Shown here one piece after another: positions 9,372 through 18,127 of a DNA stretch of 64,000 nt (positions are counted from its first letter, which is position 1; every line of letters begins with the position of its first letter). The stretch is from Faecalibacter bovis. Lineage in GTDB: Bacteria > Bacteroidota > Bacteroidia > Flavobacteriales > Weeksellaceae. A program made the translations under genes and the position numbers. The stretch spans positions 2,672,501 through 2,736,500 of the forward strand of contig NZ_CP072842.1 of NCBI RefSeq assembly GCF_017948305.1, in the 5' to 3' direction. The notes under the pieces were generated by a model, which saw nothing but the letters and a program-made list of their open reading frames with translations, made no database searches and was not told where the DNA came from.

Positions 9372-10298
9372 CTAATATCCTCTTTTTAAATCAACTACAT
9401 TTAAAAGTTCTTTATCCTCTAAAAATCGATTAATATTTTCTACAACTTGATTGATGGCTGTATTTGGATTTGTAATACTTGCAATATGAGGCGTTACGTA
9501 AATCGAGAGATTTTCCCAGAAGAGATGATTTTTATCTAAAGGTTCTTCACGAAAAACATCTAAATATGCTTCTTTAACTTTTCCTGAATCTATTGCTGCA
9601 ATTAAATCTTCTTCAACTAAATGTGCACCTCTACCGACATTGATAATTGTAGTATTATCTGACAATTTATTAAAGAAAGATTGATTTAAAATATTTTGTG
9701 TTAAATCTGTTAGCGGTAAAATATTAACAATAAAATCACTGTTTGAAATAGCTTCATCTAATTGATTAATTCCGACAAAGGATTGAATTTTATCTAAATT
9801 TTTCTCAGAATTTGACCAACCTTTTACTTGAAATCCTAAAGCAACTAATTTTTCAGCAACAAAACTTCCAATTTCTCCTAAACCTAATATTGCAACCGTA
9901 GATTCTGAAATTGTAAGATATTTTTTAGACGACCAATTTTTCAATTTTTGCTCCTTATAATAAGGTATAATATTTTTCATCGAAGCCATGATACAAGCTA
10001 AAACATGCTCGTACATATCTTGTTTTAAACTAGAATCTACAATGCGAGCAACCAAGACATCGTCATCTAAAACAGTATGTAACAAATTATCAACTCCTGC
10101 CCCAACCGACTGAACAACTTTTAAATTTGGAAATTCATTTACATAATTCACATGTGGTTTCCAAGTAACAAGAAATTCAATTTCGTTATAATATTCAATA
10201 TCGGGATAAACTTCAATTTTTACATTTGGCATTGATTCCTTTAATTTCAAAAACCATTCTTCCGTAGATTTTTGATTAAATAATATGGCGACACTCAT
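9372..10298 (-). CDS. D-isomer 2-hydroxyacid dehydrogenase (GhrA-like)
   Basis: 308 residues. The Rossmann motif VAILGLGEIGSFVAEKL lies near residue 130. The catalytic set of the family follows: Arg in INVGRGAHLVEEDL, Glu in DVFREEPLDKNH and His in TPHIASIT. The opening FPNLKVVQSVGAGVDNLL is typical of the glyoxylate/hydroxypyruvate reductase A branch, which reduces 2-keto acids with NAD(P)H. One base separates it from the ogt gene upstream, and none from the AraC gene downstream, indicating one operon. The true substrate cannot be read from sequence. Confidence 0.88.
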   Translation of the reverse strand: MSVAILFNQKSTEEWFLKLKESMPNVKIEVYPDIEYYNEIEFLVTWKPHVNYVNEFPNLKVVQSVGAGVDNLLHTVLDDDVLVARIVDSSLKQDMYEHVLACIMASMKNIIPYYKEQKLKNWSSKKYLTISESTVAILGLGEIGSFVAEKLVALGFQVKGWSNSEKNLDKIQSFVGINQLDEAISNSDFIVNILPLTDLTQNILNQSFFNKLSDNTTIINVGRGAHLVEEDLIAAIDSGKVKEAYLDVFREEPLDKNHLFWENLSIYVTPHIASITNPNTAINQVVENINRFLEDKELLNVVDLKRGY

Positions 10299-10299
10299 T

Positions 10300-10917
10300 T
10301 TACTCTTCTAATAATTCTTTGTTTAATAATTGAACTTTTAAATCATCACCCCATCTAAATCCAGCTAATTTTCCAGTTTTTTGAATGACACGATGACAAG
10401 GAATTAAAAATGCAATTTCATTTGAACCAATTGCAGATCCTACGGCACGAGAAGCACCATCAATCCCAAGATTTTTTGCTAATTGACTATAAGTTGTGAT
10501 TTGACCTTTTTGAATTTTAGTTAATCCACGCCAAACTTTGTATTGAAAATCTGTTCCTTTGACTTGTAAATTTAACATTTCAGGCCAAACATTATGTTCA
10601 ATAATTTGTAGGGCTATTTGGTGCTGAGCACTCTCTTGTTTGGAAATATTACAATCTGAGAAAAATGATTTAAAATTTTGTTCAGCCAAAATTTCATCAT
10701 TTATAAAATGTAAATAACAAATTCCAGATTCTGTACTTCCTATAATTATTCTACCAAATCTTGTCTTATAAAATTGATATGAAATAAAATTTTCAGATCG
10801 ATGTTTATAATAATCCTTCATAACCAATTGATTAAAATTGATTTTGAAATTAGTTTTCAAATCCTCAGAATCAACAATTCTACTAATTAAAAATTTTGAA
10901 TTTAACTCTTGCATCAT
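10300..10917 (-). CDS. ogt: O6-methylguanine-DNA methyltransferase (Ogt/Ada-C type)
   Basis: The suicide repair site LIPCHRVI is present, with acceptor Cys174, preceded by TTYSQLAKNLGIDGASRAVGSAIG, which contains the DNA-binding helix and arginine finger. It removes alkyl groups from O6 of guanine and is consumed in the reaction. The open frame gives 205 residues, longer than most Ogt proteins. A start at Met33 (MKDYYKHR) would give 173 residues, the usual size, so the N-terminus is uncertain. First gene of a unit with the dehydrogenase and AraC regulator. Confidence 0.88.
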   Translation of the reverse strand: MMQELNSKFLISRIVDSEDLKTNFKINFNQLVMKDYYKHRSENFISYQFYKTRFGRIIIGSTESGICYLHFINDEILAEQNFKSFFSDCNISKQESAQHQIALQIIEHNVWPEMLNLQVKGTDFQYKVWRGLTKIQKGQITTYSQLAKNLGIDGASRAVGSAIGSNEIAFLIPCHRVIQKTGKLAGFRWGDDLKVQLLNKELLEE

Positions 10918-11016
10918 TCCCCTTCTTACGATTTAAATTATTCTGTGACCCTTTGTCAGATTTACTTATCTTGGTATTTAATTTGATAAATTTACACAAA
11001 ATACAATACAGATCTC

Positions 11017-13047
11017 ATGCATAATCCATTATTAGAAAAATTTGATACTTTATACGAAAGTGCTCCATTTTCTAAAATCAAAATAGAACATTATCAACCT
11101 GCTTTTGAACAAGCAATAAAGGAAGCCAAAGAAGAAATTGATGCTATTATTAATAATCCTGAAGCTCCGACTTTTGAAAATACAATTGAAGCGATGGAAT
11201 TATCTGGTCAAAAATTAGGTCGTATTTCATCTATCTTTTTCAATCTAAATTCTGCTGAAACTAATGACGAGATTCAGAAAATCGCTCAGGATATTTCACC
11301 ATTATTATCCGAATTTGGAAATGATATTCGATTAAATTTAGATTTATTTAAAAGAATTAAAGTCGTTTATGATCAAAAAGATTCGTTAAATCTAAACTCT
11401 GAACAAGCTTATTTATTAGAAAAAAAATACAAAGGTTTTTCTCGTAACGGTGCTAATCTTAGCGATGATGACAAATTAAAACTAAGAGAAATTGATAAAG
11501 AATTATCGAGCTTAACATTACAATTTGGACAGAATGTATTAGCTGAAACTAATAATTACGAACTTTTAATTACTAATGAAGAAGATTTAAAAGGATTACC
11601 TGATTATGCCATTGAACAAGCTAAAACTGAAGCTGAAGCAAAAGGAAAAGAGGGCTGGATTTTTACATTACAAGCTCCAAGTTATATTCCATTTTTACAA
11701 TATGCAGAAAATAGATCTTTAAGAGAAGAATTATTTAAAGCAAGTGGTAGAAAAGCTTTTCAAGCGAACGAATACAATAACGAAGAAAACATTAAAAAGA
11801 TTGCAAAATTACGTTTTGATCGTGCCAATCTTTTAGGATATAAAACGCACGCAGATTACGTTTTAGAAGAACGTATGGCTAAAACTCCTGAAACTGTTGT
11901 TGATTTTTTAAATGATTTATTGGTAAAAGCTAAACCATTTGCGAAAAAAGAAATTAATGAATTAGCTGACTTTGCTAAAAAAATTGACGCAATTGAAACT
12001 TTACAACGTTGGGATCATGCTTATTATGCTGAAAAATTAAAACAAGAAAAATTTAATCTTTCAGAAGAAGAGTTGAAACCATATTTTCAGTTAGAAAATG
12101 TAGAAAAAGGAGCTTTTGATATCGCAACAAAATTATTTGGTATTACTTTTAATAAAATTGATACCATTGATAAATACCACGAAGAAGTTACAACTTATGA
12201 AATTCTTGATAAAGATGGAAATTTCTTAAGTTTATTATATGCTGATTATTTTCCAAGAGCTGGAAAACGTCCAGGTGCTTGGATGACTAGTTTCCGAGAA
12301 GCATCTAATGTAAATGGAAATTCTGTTCGACCACATATTTCTATCGTGTGTAATTTCACAAAACCAACTAAAGATAAACCATCGTTATTAACTTTTCAGG
12401 AAGTTACGACGTTGTTTCATGAATTTGGACATGCATTACACGGAATGTTAGCGAATACCATTTACGAAAGTTTAGCTGGTACTAATGTATATTGGGATTT
12501 TGTAGAATTACCATCTCAGTTTTATGAGAATTTCTGTTACGAGCCAGAAGCTTTAGAATTATTTGCAAAACATTACGAAACAGGCGAAATTATTCCACAA
12601 GAATTGATTGATAAAGTTAAAAATGCATCTAACTATATGGATGGTTATCAAACAGTTCGTCAGTTAAGTTTTGGGTTGTTAGATATGGCTTATCATGCTA
12701 ATAATCCTACAGAAATTACAGATGTCCAAGAATTTGAAAAACAAGCTTTTGATCCGACAGAGTTGTATCCAACTATCGAAAATAATGTGATGAGTCCTTC
12801 ATTTTCACACATTTTCCAAGGAGGTTATTCATCTGGATATTATTCATATAAATGGGCTGAAGTTTTAGATGCTGATGCATTTGCTTATTTCCAAGAAACT
12901 GGAATCTTTAATGAAGAAACTGCTCAGAAATATTACAAATTAATTTCTTCTGGCGGAACTAAAGATCCGATGGAATTATACGAAGAATTTAGAGGAAAAA
13001 AACCATCACCAGAAGCACTATTAAAACGCGCTGGATTAGTTAACTAA
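11017..13047 (+). CDS. dcp: Peptidyl-dipeptidase Dcp (M3 metallopeptidase)
   Basis: 676 residues, the normal size for M3A oligopeptidases. The zinc motif HEFGHALHGM begins at His468, and the downstream FVELPSQFYENFCYEP block supplies the third ligand region. The late SFSHIFQGGYSSGYYSYKWAEV segment is the conserved substrate-binding part of Dcp/oligopeptidase A. It cleaves dipeptides or short peptides. No signal peptide is seen at the N-terminus (MHNPLLEKFDTLYESAPF), so it acts in the cytoplasm unless exported unconventionally. Dcp is favoured over OpdA by overall length and motif spacing. Single gene ending in a strong terminator. Confidence 0.9.
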   Translation: MHNPLLEKFDTLYESAPFSKIKIEHYQPAFEQAIKEAKEEIDAIINNPEAPTFENTIEAMELSGQKLGRISSIFFNLNSAETNDEIQKIAQDISPLLSEFGNDIRLNLDLFKRIKVVYDQKDSLNLNSEQAYLLEKKYKGFSRNGANLSDDDKLKLREIDKELSSLTLQFGQNVLAETNNYELLITNEEDLKGLPDYAIEQAKTEAEAKGKEGWIFTLQAPSYIPFLQYAENRSLREELFKASGRKAFQANEYNNEENIKKIAKLRFDRANLLGYKTHADYVLEERMAKTPETVVDFLNDLLVKAKPFAKKEINELADFAKKIDAIETLQRWDHAYYAEKLKQEKFNLSEEELKPYFQLENVEKGAFDIATKLFGITFNKIDTIDKYHEEVTTYEILDKDGNFLSLLYADYFPRAGKRPGAWMTSFREASNVNGNSVRPHISIVCNFTKPTKDKPSLLTFQEVTTLFHEFGHALHGMLANTIYESLAGTNVYWDFVELPSQFYENFCYEPEALELFAKHYETGEIIPQELIDKVKNASNYMDGYQTVRQLSFGLLDMAYHANNPTEITDVQEFEKQAFDPTELYPTIENNVMSPSFSHIFQGGYSSGYYSYKWAEVLDADAFAYFQETGIFNEETAQKYYKLISSGGTKDPMELYEEFRGKKPSPEALLKRAGLVN

Positions 13048-13054
13048 ATAATAA

Positions 13055-13083
13055 AAAAGCCCAAGATAAATCTTGGGCTTTTT
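13055..13083. terminator. Bidirectional terminator
   Basis: AAAAGCCCAAGA, TAAA loop, TCTTGGGCTTTT between the convergent dcp and lipoprotein genes. Confidence 0.9.
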
Positions 13084-13102
13084 ATTAAACTTGAAATTGA
13101 AA

Positions 13103-13525
13103 TTATTTGATTTTATATTTATTTGCCAAACGAGTATATTCGTCAGCAGCATTATAATATGTACCATATTTCGCAGGAACATCGTTATACATCGCGATTT
13201 TTAAAGTATTAGTTTTAATTTGTTGTTTACCAACTTTATTAGATTCTGAAACTTTACTTAAAACCACAAAATTTTTAAATCCTTTTTGTTTTGTCATCTC
13301 TGCAGCTCTTAACATCGATAGATCAAAAACTTTTTTCTGGTTCATATCTAACCCTCTATAAGCAACTTCGTACTCATTCCCTTTGATGTGTTTATCAAAA
13401 TATCCCGAAGCAAAATTATCTGTTACAACTTCTGTAGTTTCTTGATAAACAGATTTGTTTGAAGTACAACTTACACCTAAAAAAGATATTGTTATAAATG
13501 ACGCTAGTAATAATATTTTTTTCAT
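13103..13525 (-). CDS. Small lipoprotein, CC0125/CC1285-like
   Basis: 140 residues from ATG 13525. A lipoprotein signal peptide ends FLGVSC, with the lipidated Cys at about residue 20. The segment LSMLRAAEMTKQKGFKNFVVL resembles the [YF]RSAELTLENGYDYFVV signature of the CC0125/CC1285 lipoprotein family, whose function is unknown. A longer open frame upstream adds 27 residues with no signal and is rejected. Probably anchored in a membrane facing the periplasm. Confidence 0.75.
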   Translation of the reverse strand: MKKILLLASFITISFLGVSCTSNKSVYQETTEVVTDNFASGYFDKHIKGNEYEVAYRGLDMNQKKVFDLSMLRAAEMTKQKGFKNFVVLSKVSESNKVGKQQIKTNTLKIAMYNDVPAKYGTYYNAADEYTRLANKYKIK

Positions 13526-13819
13526 AAAATTAAATTTTAAATAATAATTTATTTGGTTTAATCCTCCTAAACAAATACCATACCTTAACAATTTATTATT
13601 AATCAATTTAGTAGAAAATTTAAAGGTTAAAAATTCATTTCTAAATAAAATCTTAATCTTTATTCATAGAAGTAAACTTATATTATTTGAAACATAAAAC
13701 AATTCATTTGATTATCAATGAATTTGAATTTTAAAAAGATAATTTCATTAACATTATCTTAACGAGCCAATCGTAACAAAAATCATTGAATATTTCGTGT
13801 TTTATCTCATCAACTCGAC

Positions 13820-13827
13820 TATTTTTG
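13820..13827 (+). promoter_or_regulatory. -7 promoter element of the cytochrome c biogenesis gene
   Basis: TATTTTTG matches the Bacteroidota -7 consensus TAnnTTTG and lies 17 nt before ATG 13845. No clear -33 TTG is seen. The 320-nt divergent region (13526-13844) also holds two 8-bp inverted repeats (near 13711-13734 and 13736-13760) that could be operators. Confidence 0.45.
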
Positions 13828-13844
13828 TAAATCAATTTTTTAGC

Positions 13845-16800
13845 ATGAACAAATTAGAAAAATATTTATTTTCTACCCGTACAATGTCTGTTTTGTTACT
13901 GATTTACGCAGTCGCAATGGCAGTCGCAACTTTTGTAGAGAATGATTATGATACAGCTACTGCAAAAGCTGTAATTTATGAAGCTACATGGTTTGAGGTT
14001 TTAATGGTTTGGTTAATAATTTTATTTATTGCTAACATTAAACGATACCAACTTTGGAGACGTGAAAAATGGTCTTTATTGGTATTCCACGTTGCTTTCT
14101 TATTCATTTTTATTGGAGGTGGTGTAACTCGTTACCTAAGTTTTGAAGGTAATATGCCAATTCCTGAAGGTGAAACTACAAACGAAATTGTTTCGTATAA
14201 GAATTATTTTAAATTGATTGTAGATGATAACGACCAAAGGTTAGCATACGACAATCATAATTATGAAATGACATATTTTGACCGTAAAGACAGTACAAAC
14301 TCTTTATTATATCGCCAGTTCGAAGGTCAATATCAATTTAAAAATAAATTAATCACGTTACGTACGTTCGATTATATTCCTCACGCTTTAGATACAATTG
14401 TTCGCAAACCATCAGGTAAACCAATTTTAGAATTAGTTACTTTAGGTGAAGGTGGACGTCAATCAGTTTATATCAAATCTGGTGAAATTAAATCTTTAGG
14501 TGGTACATTAGTTTCATTTAATCGCCCGATGGACGGTACAGTTCAAATTATGGGAGAAGGTGAAAACTTAACAATTAAATCTCCTTTCGAAGGTGAATAT
14601 GTTCAAATGGCTGGTCAGCAAATTGGACAAATCACTGATATGGAAAAATTTAAAGAAGGAGCTGGAAAAATTGGTTTTAATGTTCAAGAACCTTTAAAAT
14701 TACGTTCTTTATACACAATTTTAAATGCACAATTCGTTATTCCAAATCCATCATTTAACGGTGAAGTTGTTTACAGCCAAGGAAACAAACACAATCCTGA
14801 ACAAAAAGAATTACCAGGTGCAATTCGTGCTGAGGTAATTGTTGGGGATAAACGTGATACAGTAACAATTGTTGGTGGACAAGGACAACAAAACTATACT
14901 GCAGATTTAGAAATTGATGGAATGAATATTTCATTAGGTTACGGATCTCGTGTGGTAAAAACTCCATTCAGTATTCGTTTAGATGATTTCATTTTAGATC
15001 GTTATCCTGGATCATCAAATCCATCTTCATTCGAATCTAAAATTACAGTTATCGACGAAGGGAAAGAAACGCCTCAACACATTTACATGAATAACGTAAT
15101 GGATTATAAAGGTTACAGATTCTTCCAAGCAAGTTACTTCCCTACAGAAAACGGAACTGTTTTATCTGTAAACCAAGATTGGTGGGGAACTAACATTACT
15201 TATTTAGGATATTTTTTATTATTTGGAGGTATGTTTGTATCACTTTTCTGGAAAGGAACTCGTTTCTTACAATTAAACGAATTATTAAAGAATTTACACA
15301 AGAAAAAGACTTTAATATTAATTCCATTCTTCTTTTCAATTTTTGCTTTTGGTCAAGAAGTTGATCCACATGCAGGTCATGGACATGCACCTGGTGAAGG
15401 GCACGAAAACGAAGCAAAACAAGAACAAACAACAGCGGTTCACTCGCCTGAACATATTGCTAAAATCTCAACAGAAATGTCTGACCCTGCTGAGTTAGTA
15501 AAGAACATGAAAATACCTGCGGAACACGCAGATAAATTCGGACGTTTACTAATTCAGGATATTGAAGGTCGTATTAAACCTGTTAACACTCATGCTTTAG
15601 AGATTTTACGTAAAATTTACAAAAAGGATAAATACCATGGTTTAAGTGCTGATCAATGGTTTATCGGAATACAAATGGATCCAGCTTATTGGGCAAATGC
15701 ACCAATTATCAAAATTGGAGATAAAGGTGGAAACCAATTAAAAAAATTAACAAATGCTAATGAAGATGGTTATACCTCTTTAATGAATTTGGTTGATCCT
15801 ACAACTACACGTTTTAAATTAGATAAATTATACAACGAAGCGTTTTCTCGCAAACCTGCAGAACGTTCTAAATTTGACGAAGAAGTAATTGCTGTTACGG
15901 AGCGTTTCAACATTTTAGATAATACTGCAAAAGGTTATCAATTAAAAATTATTCCAGTACAGAATGATCCTTCAGAACGTTGGACTTCTTGGATTTATCA
16001 AACAAATGATAACCCAGTTGAGATTGATACGTTAGCTTTAGGAATGGTTTCTGTTTACATGAATATGGTTTCTGAAGGAATTAAATCTAATGATTTTACA
16101 GCGGCTGATAACGCAGTTGATTATATCGATCAATACCAACAAAAATGGGGGAAAAACGTTGTTCCATCTGAAACTAAAATTGATTTAGAAATTTTCTATA
16201 ATAAAGTAAATGTATTCTTTTACATTATGATTGCTTACTCAATTGTAGCAACATTCTTAGTAATTCTAGCATTTATTCAATTATTCAAAGAAAATAAAGT
16301 ACTAAAATATTTAACTAACTTCTTCTTAGGATTAACGTTTATTATATTCGTTACACAAGCCGTAGGTTTAGGAATTCGTTGGTATATTACTGGTCACGCT
16401 CCTTGGTCTAATGGTTACGAAGCAATTATTTTTATCTCTTGGATTGGTGTATTAGCTGGTTTAGTATTACATAAAAATCGTAACGCATTTATTCCTGCAA
16501 CAGGTGCAATGGTTGCTGTAATTATGATGGGATTTGCACACGGAGGTTCTATGTTAGACCCACAAATTACACCGTTAGTTCCTGTACTTAAATCTTATTG
16601 GTTAATTGTACACGTTGCTATTATTGTATCATCTTATGGTTTCTTTGGTTTAAGTGCTGTTTTAGGTATTTTCGCTTTAATCATTATGTTATTCAGACAG
16701 AATAAAAAGATGGAAACTTCTATAAAAGAAATGTCTTATGTATCTGAGATGTCATTAACTATCGGTATCTACTTATTAACGATTGGTACATTCTTAGGTG

Positions 16801-17132
16801 GTATGTGGGCAAATGAATCATGGGGTCGTTATTGGTCTTGGGATCCAAAAGAAACTTGGGCATTTATTTCTGTAATAGTTTACGCAATCGTATTACACAT
16901 GCGTTTAGTTCCTGGTTTAAGAGGTTTCTGGGCTTTCAATGTTGCTTCTATGTGGGCAATTTGGGCAATCGTAATGACTTATTTTGGAGTTAACTATTAT
17001 TTGTCAGGATTACACTCTTACGCAGCGGGTGATCCAGTTCCGATTCCAGATTGGATTTATTATGCATTAGGATTTATGTTATTTTTAACTTTAATATCAA
17101 AGTTTTTACCAAAATACATGTCAAAAAAATAA
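13845..17132 (+). CDS. ccsBA: Cytochrome c biogenesis fusion protein ResB-CcsA (CcsBA)
   Basis: 1095 residues. The N-terminal third is a ResB/CcsB-type membrane protein (transmembrane segments around residues 10-30, 45-65, 75-95, a large periplasmic domain, another segment before about 480). The C-terminal part is CcsA/ResC, with the haem-handling WWD motif in WGRYWSWDPKETW and several transmembrane helices. The fusion carries haem across the membrane and attaches it to apocytochrome c (system II). Between the halves is a His-rich stretch (HAGHGHAPGEGHENE), near a second signal-like hydrophobic segment. An upstream GTG at 13797 is rejected because a -7 promoter element lies after it. Single gene with its own terminator. 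Confidence 0.93.
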   Translation: MNKLEKYLFSTRTMSVLLLIYAVAMAVATFVENDYDTATAKAVIYEATWFEVLMVWLIILFIANIKRYQLWRREKWSLLVFHVAFLFIFIGGGVTRYLSFEGNMPIPEGETTNEIVSYKNYFKLIVDDNDQRLAYDNHNYEMTYFDRKDSTNSLLYRQFEGQYQFKNKLITLRTFDYIPHALDTIVRKPSGKPILELVTLGEGGRQSVYIKSGEIKSLGGTLVSFNRPMDGTVQIMGEGENLTIKSPFEGEYVQMAGQQIGQITDMEKFKEGAGKIGFNVQEPLKLRSLYTILNAQFVIPNPSFNGEVVYSQGNKHNPEQKELPGAIRAEVIVGDKRDTVTIVGGQGQQNYTADLEIDGMNISLGYGSRVVKTPFSIRLDDFILDRYPGSSNPSSFESKITVIDEGKETPQHIYMNNVMDYKGYRFFQASYFPTENGTVLSVNQDWWGTNITYLGYFLLFGGMFVSLFWKGTRFLQLNELLKNLHKKKTLILIPFFFSIFAFGQEVDPHAGHGHAPGEGHENEAKQEQTTAVHSPEHIAKISTEMSDPAELVKNMKIPAEHADKFGRLLIQDIEGRIKPVNTHALEILRKIYKKDKYHGLSADQWFIGIQMDPAYWANAPIIKIGDKGGNQLKKLTNANEDGYTSLMNLVDPTTTRFKLDKLYNEAFSRKPAERSKFDEEVIAVTERFNILDNTAKGYQLKIIPVQNDPSERWTSWIYQTNDNPVEIDTLALGMVSVYMNMVSEGIKSNDFTAADNAVDYIDQYQQKWGKNVVPSETKIDLEIFYNKVNVFFYIMIAYSIVATFLVILAFIQLFKENKVLKYLTNFFLGLTFIIFVTQAVGLGIRWYITGHAPWSNGYEAIIFISWIGVLAGLVLHKNRNAFIPATGAMVAVIMMGFAHGGSMLDPQITPLVPVLKSYWLIVHVAIIVSSYGFFGLSAVLGIFALIIMLFRQNKKMETSIKEMSYVSEMSLTIGIYLLTIGTFLGGMWANESWGRYWSWDPKETWAFISVIVYAIVLHMRLVPGLRGFWAFNVASMWAIWAIVMTYFGVNYYLSGLHSYAAGDPVPIPDWIYYALGFMLFLTLISKFLPKYMSKK

Positions 17133-17151
17133 TAAAAAAGATATATTATTT

Positions 17152-17187
17152 AAAAAAGGTCTAGATTAATTCTAGACCTTTTTTTTA
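17152..17187 (+). terminator. Terminator after ccsBA
   Basis: AAAAAAGGTCTAGA, TTAAT loop, TCTAGACC followed by eight T. Confidence 0.92.
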
Positions 17188-17231
17188 TTTAGATTAGTCG
17201 AATAATAAACGATTTCGCCTTAAATAAACTT

Positions 17232-17239
17232 TATATTTG
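17232..17239 (+). promoter_or_regulatory. -7 promoter element of a small membrane-protein gene
   Basis: TATATTTG, a perfect TAnnTTTG match 23 nt before ATG 17263. No convincing -33 TTG. Confidence 0.5.
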
Positions 17240-17262
17240 ATTAAACCTAAACCAATTAATTC

Positions 17263-17427
17263 ATGGCAAAGTATAATGATTTTAAGAGATTAAAATCTGC
17301 TAAAACCAAAGATGAATTAGAAAATAAATTTCTTGTAATTACATTGACTTTTATCGCAGTATTATTGTTAGTTTTTATGATTTACTTAAGCGGTGGTATA
17401 ATAAATTTCATAGAAAAAGTTTTCTAG
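17263..17427 (+). CDS. Small single-span membrane protein (54 residues)
   Basis: A short gene that length filters would miss. A charged, probably cytoplasmic N-terminus (MAKYNDFKRLKSAKTKDELE) is followed by a hydrophobic helix of about 20 residues (FLVITLTFIAVLLLVFMIYL) and a short tail GGIINFIEKVF. Support for coding is the perfect -7 element just upstream, the terminator of ccsBA isolating it on the left, and the amphipathic-then-hydrophobic composition. No family recognised. Possibly a regulatory or stabilising subunit of a membrane complex, but nothing nearby names a partner. Confidence 0.6.
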   Translation: MAKYNDFKRLKSAKTKDELENKFLVITLTFIAVLLLVFMIYLSGGIINFIEKVF

Positions 17428-17514
17428 TTCTAATAAATCATTACTCTCTAAACTTACCTACATAATTAATTGAATAATTTGCATTTTTTTAATACTTTCT
17501 AAAATCGTATTCTG

Positions 17515-17522
17515 TAAATTTG
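17515..17522 (+). promoter_or_regulatory. -7 promoter element of the gpx-bshB1 operon
   Basis: TAAATTTG, a TAnnTTTG match 17 nt before ATG 17540. No -33 TTG at the usual spacing. Confidence 0.45.
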
Positions 17523-17539
17523 TATAACAAAAAACAAAT

Positions 17540-18124
17540 ATGAAATACATTTTTATAGCATTATTAAGTGTTTTCACATCTTGTAATGCGCAAGACAATA
17601 AGTCAATTAAAAAAAATAATTCAACTCAATCATCTAAAATAATGAAAACAATTTATGATTATAAATTTGAAGACATTGATGGGAATCAATTTTCTTTTCA
17701 AGATTTAAAAGGTAAAAAAATCATTATTTTAAATACTGCATCTAAATGTGGTTATACTAATCAATACGATGCTTTAGAAAAAATCTATCAAACATATAAA
17801 AATGACGGATTAGTCGTTATTGGTTTCCCTTCTGATAATTTTGGTGGACAAGAATATCAGAATAACGATGAAATTGCAAGTTTTTGTAAATTGAATTTTG
17901 GTGTTACTTTTCCTTTAATGGACAAAAGTGACGTTATCGGATCAAATCAAAATGATATTTTCAAATTTTTAACTCAAAAACAAATCAACGGAAAATCTGA
18001 TTACGAAGTTAAATGGAACTTTACAAAATTTTTAATTAACGAAGACGGAACTTTAGAAACTTCATATCCTTCAAATGTGACTCCAGACGATTCCAGAATT
18101 ATTGATTGGATAGAAAAAAAATAA
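17540..18124 (+). CDS. Glutathione peroxidase-family lipoprotein, thioredoxin-type
   Basis: 194 residues. The peroxidatic Cys70 lies in LNTASKCGYTNQYDALEKIY, with Gln104 (FGGQE) and Trp159-Asn160 (VKWNFTKF) completing the tetrad. The usual FPCNQFG is FPSDNFG here, so that cysteine is absent. Cys116 in SFCKLNFGVTFPLM matches the resolving cysteine of thioredoxin-dependent peroxidases, so electrons probably come from a thioredoxin-like protein, not glutathione. The N-terminus (MKYIFIALLSVFTSC) is a short lipoprotein signal with Cys15, putting the enzyme outside the inner membrane. Three bases separate it from bshB1, so the two are co-transcribed and linked to thiol redox defence. Confidence 0.88.
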   Translation: MKYIFIALLSVFTSCNAQDNKSIKKNNSTQSSKIMKTIYDYKFEDIDGNQFSFQDLKGKKIIILNTASKCGYTNQYDALEKIYQTYKNDGLVVIGFPSDNFGGQEYQNNDEIASFCKLNFGVTFPLMDKSDVIGSNQNDIFKFLTQKQINGKSDYEVKWNFTKFLINEDGTLETSYPSNVTPDDSRIIDWIEKK

Positions 18125-18127
18125 AAC

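Noticed and set aside
13797-13844. GTG 13797 as start of the cytochrome c biogenesis gene
   Set aside because: A -7 promoter element lies downstream of it at 13820, and the added residues do not resemble the family N-terminus.
14755-15432. Minus-strand open frames inside ccsBA
   Set aside because: They are antisense shadows of a well-supported gene and have unlikely amino-acid composition.
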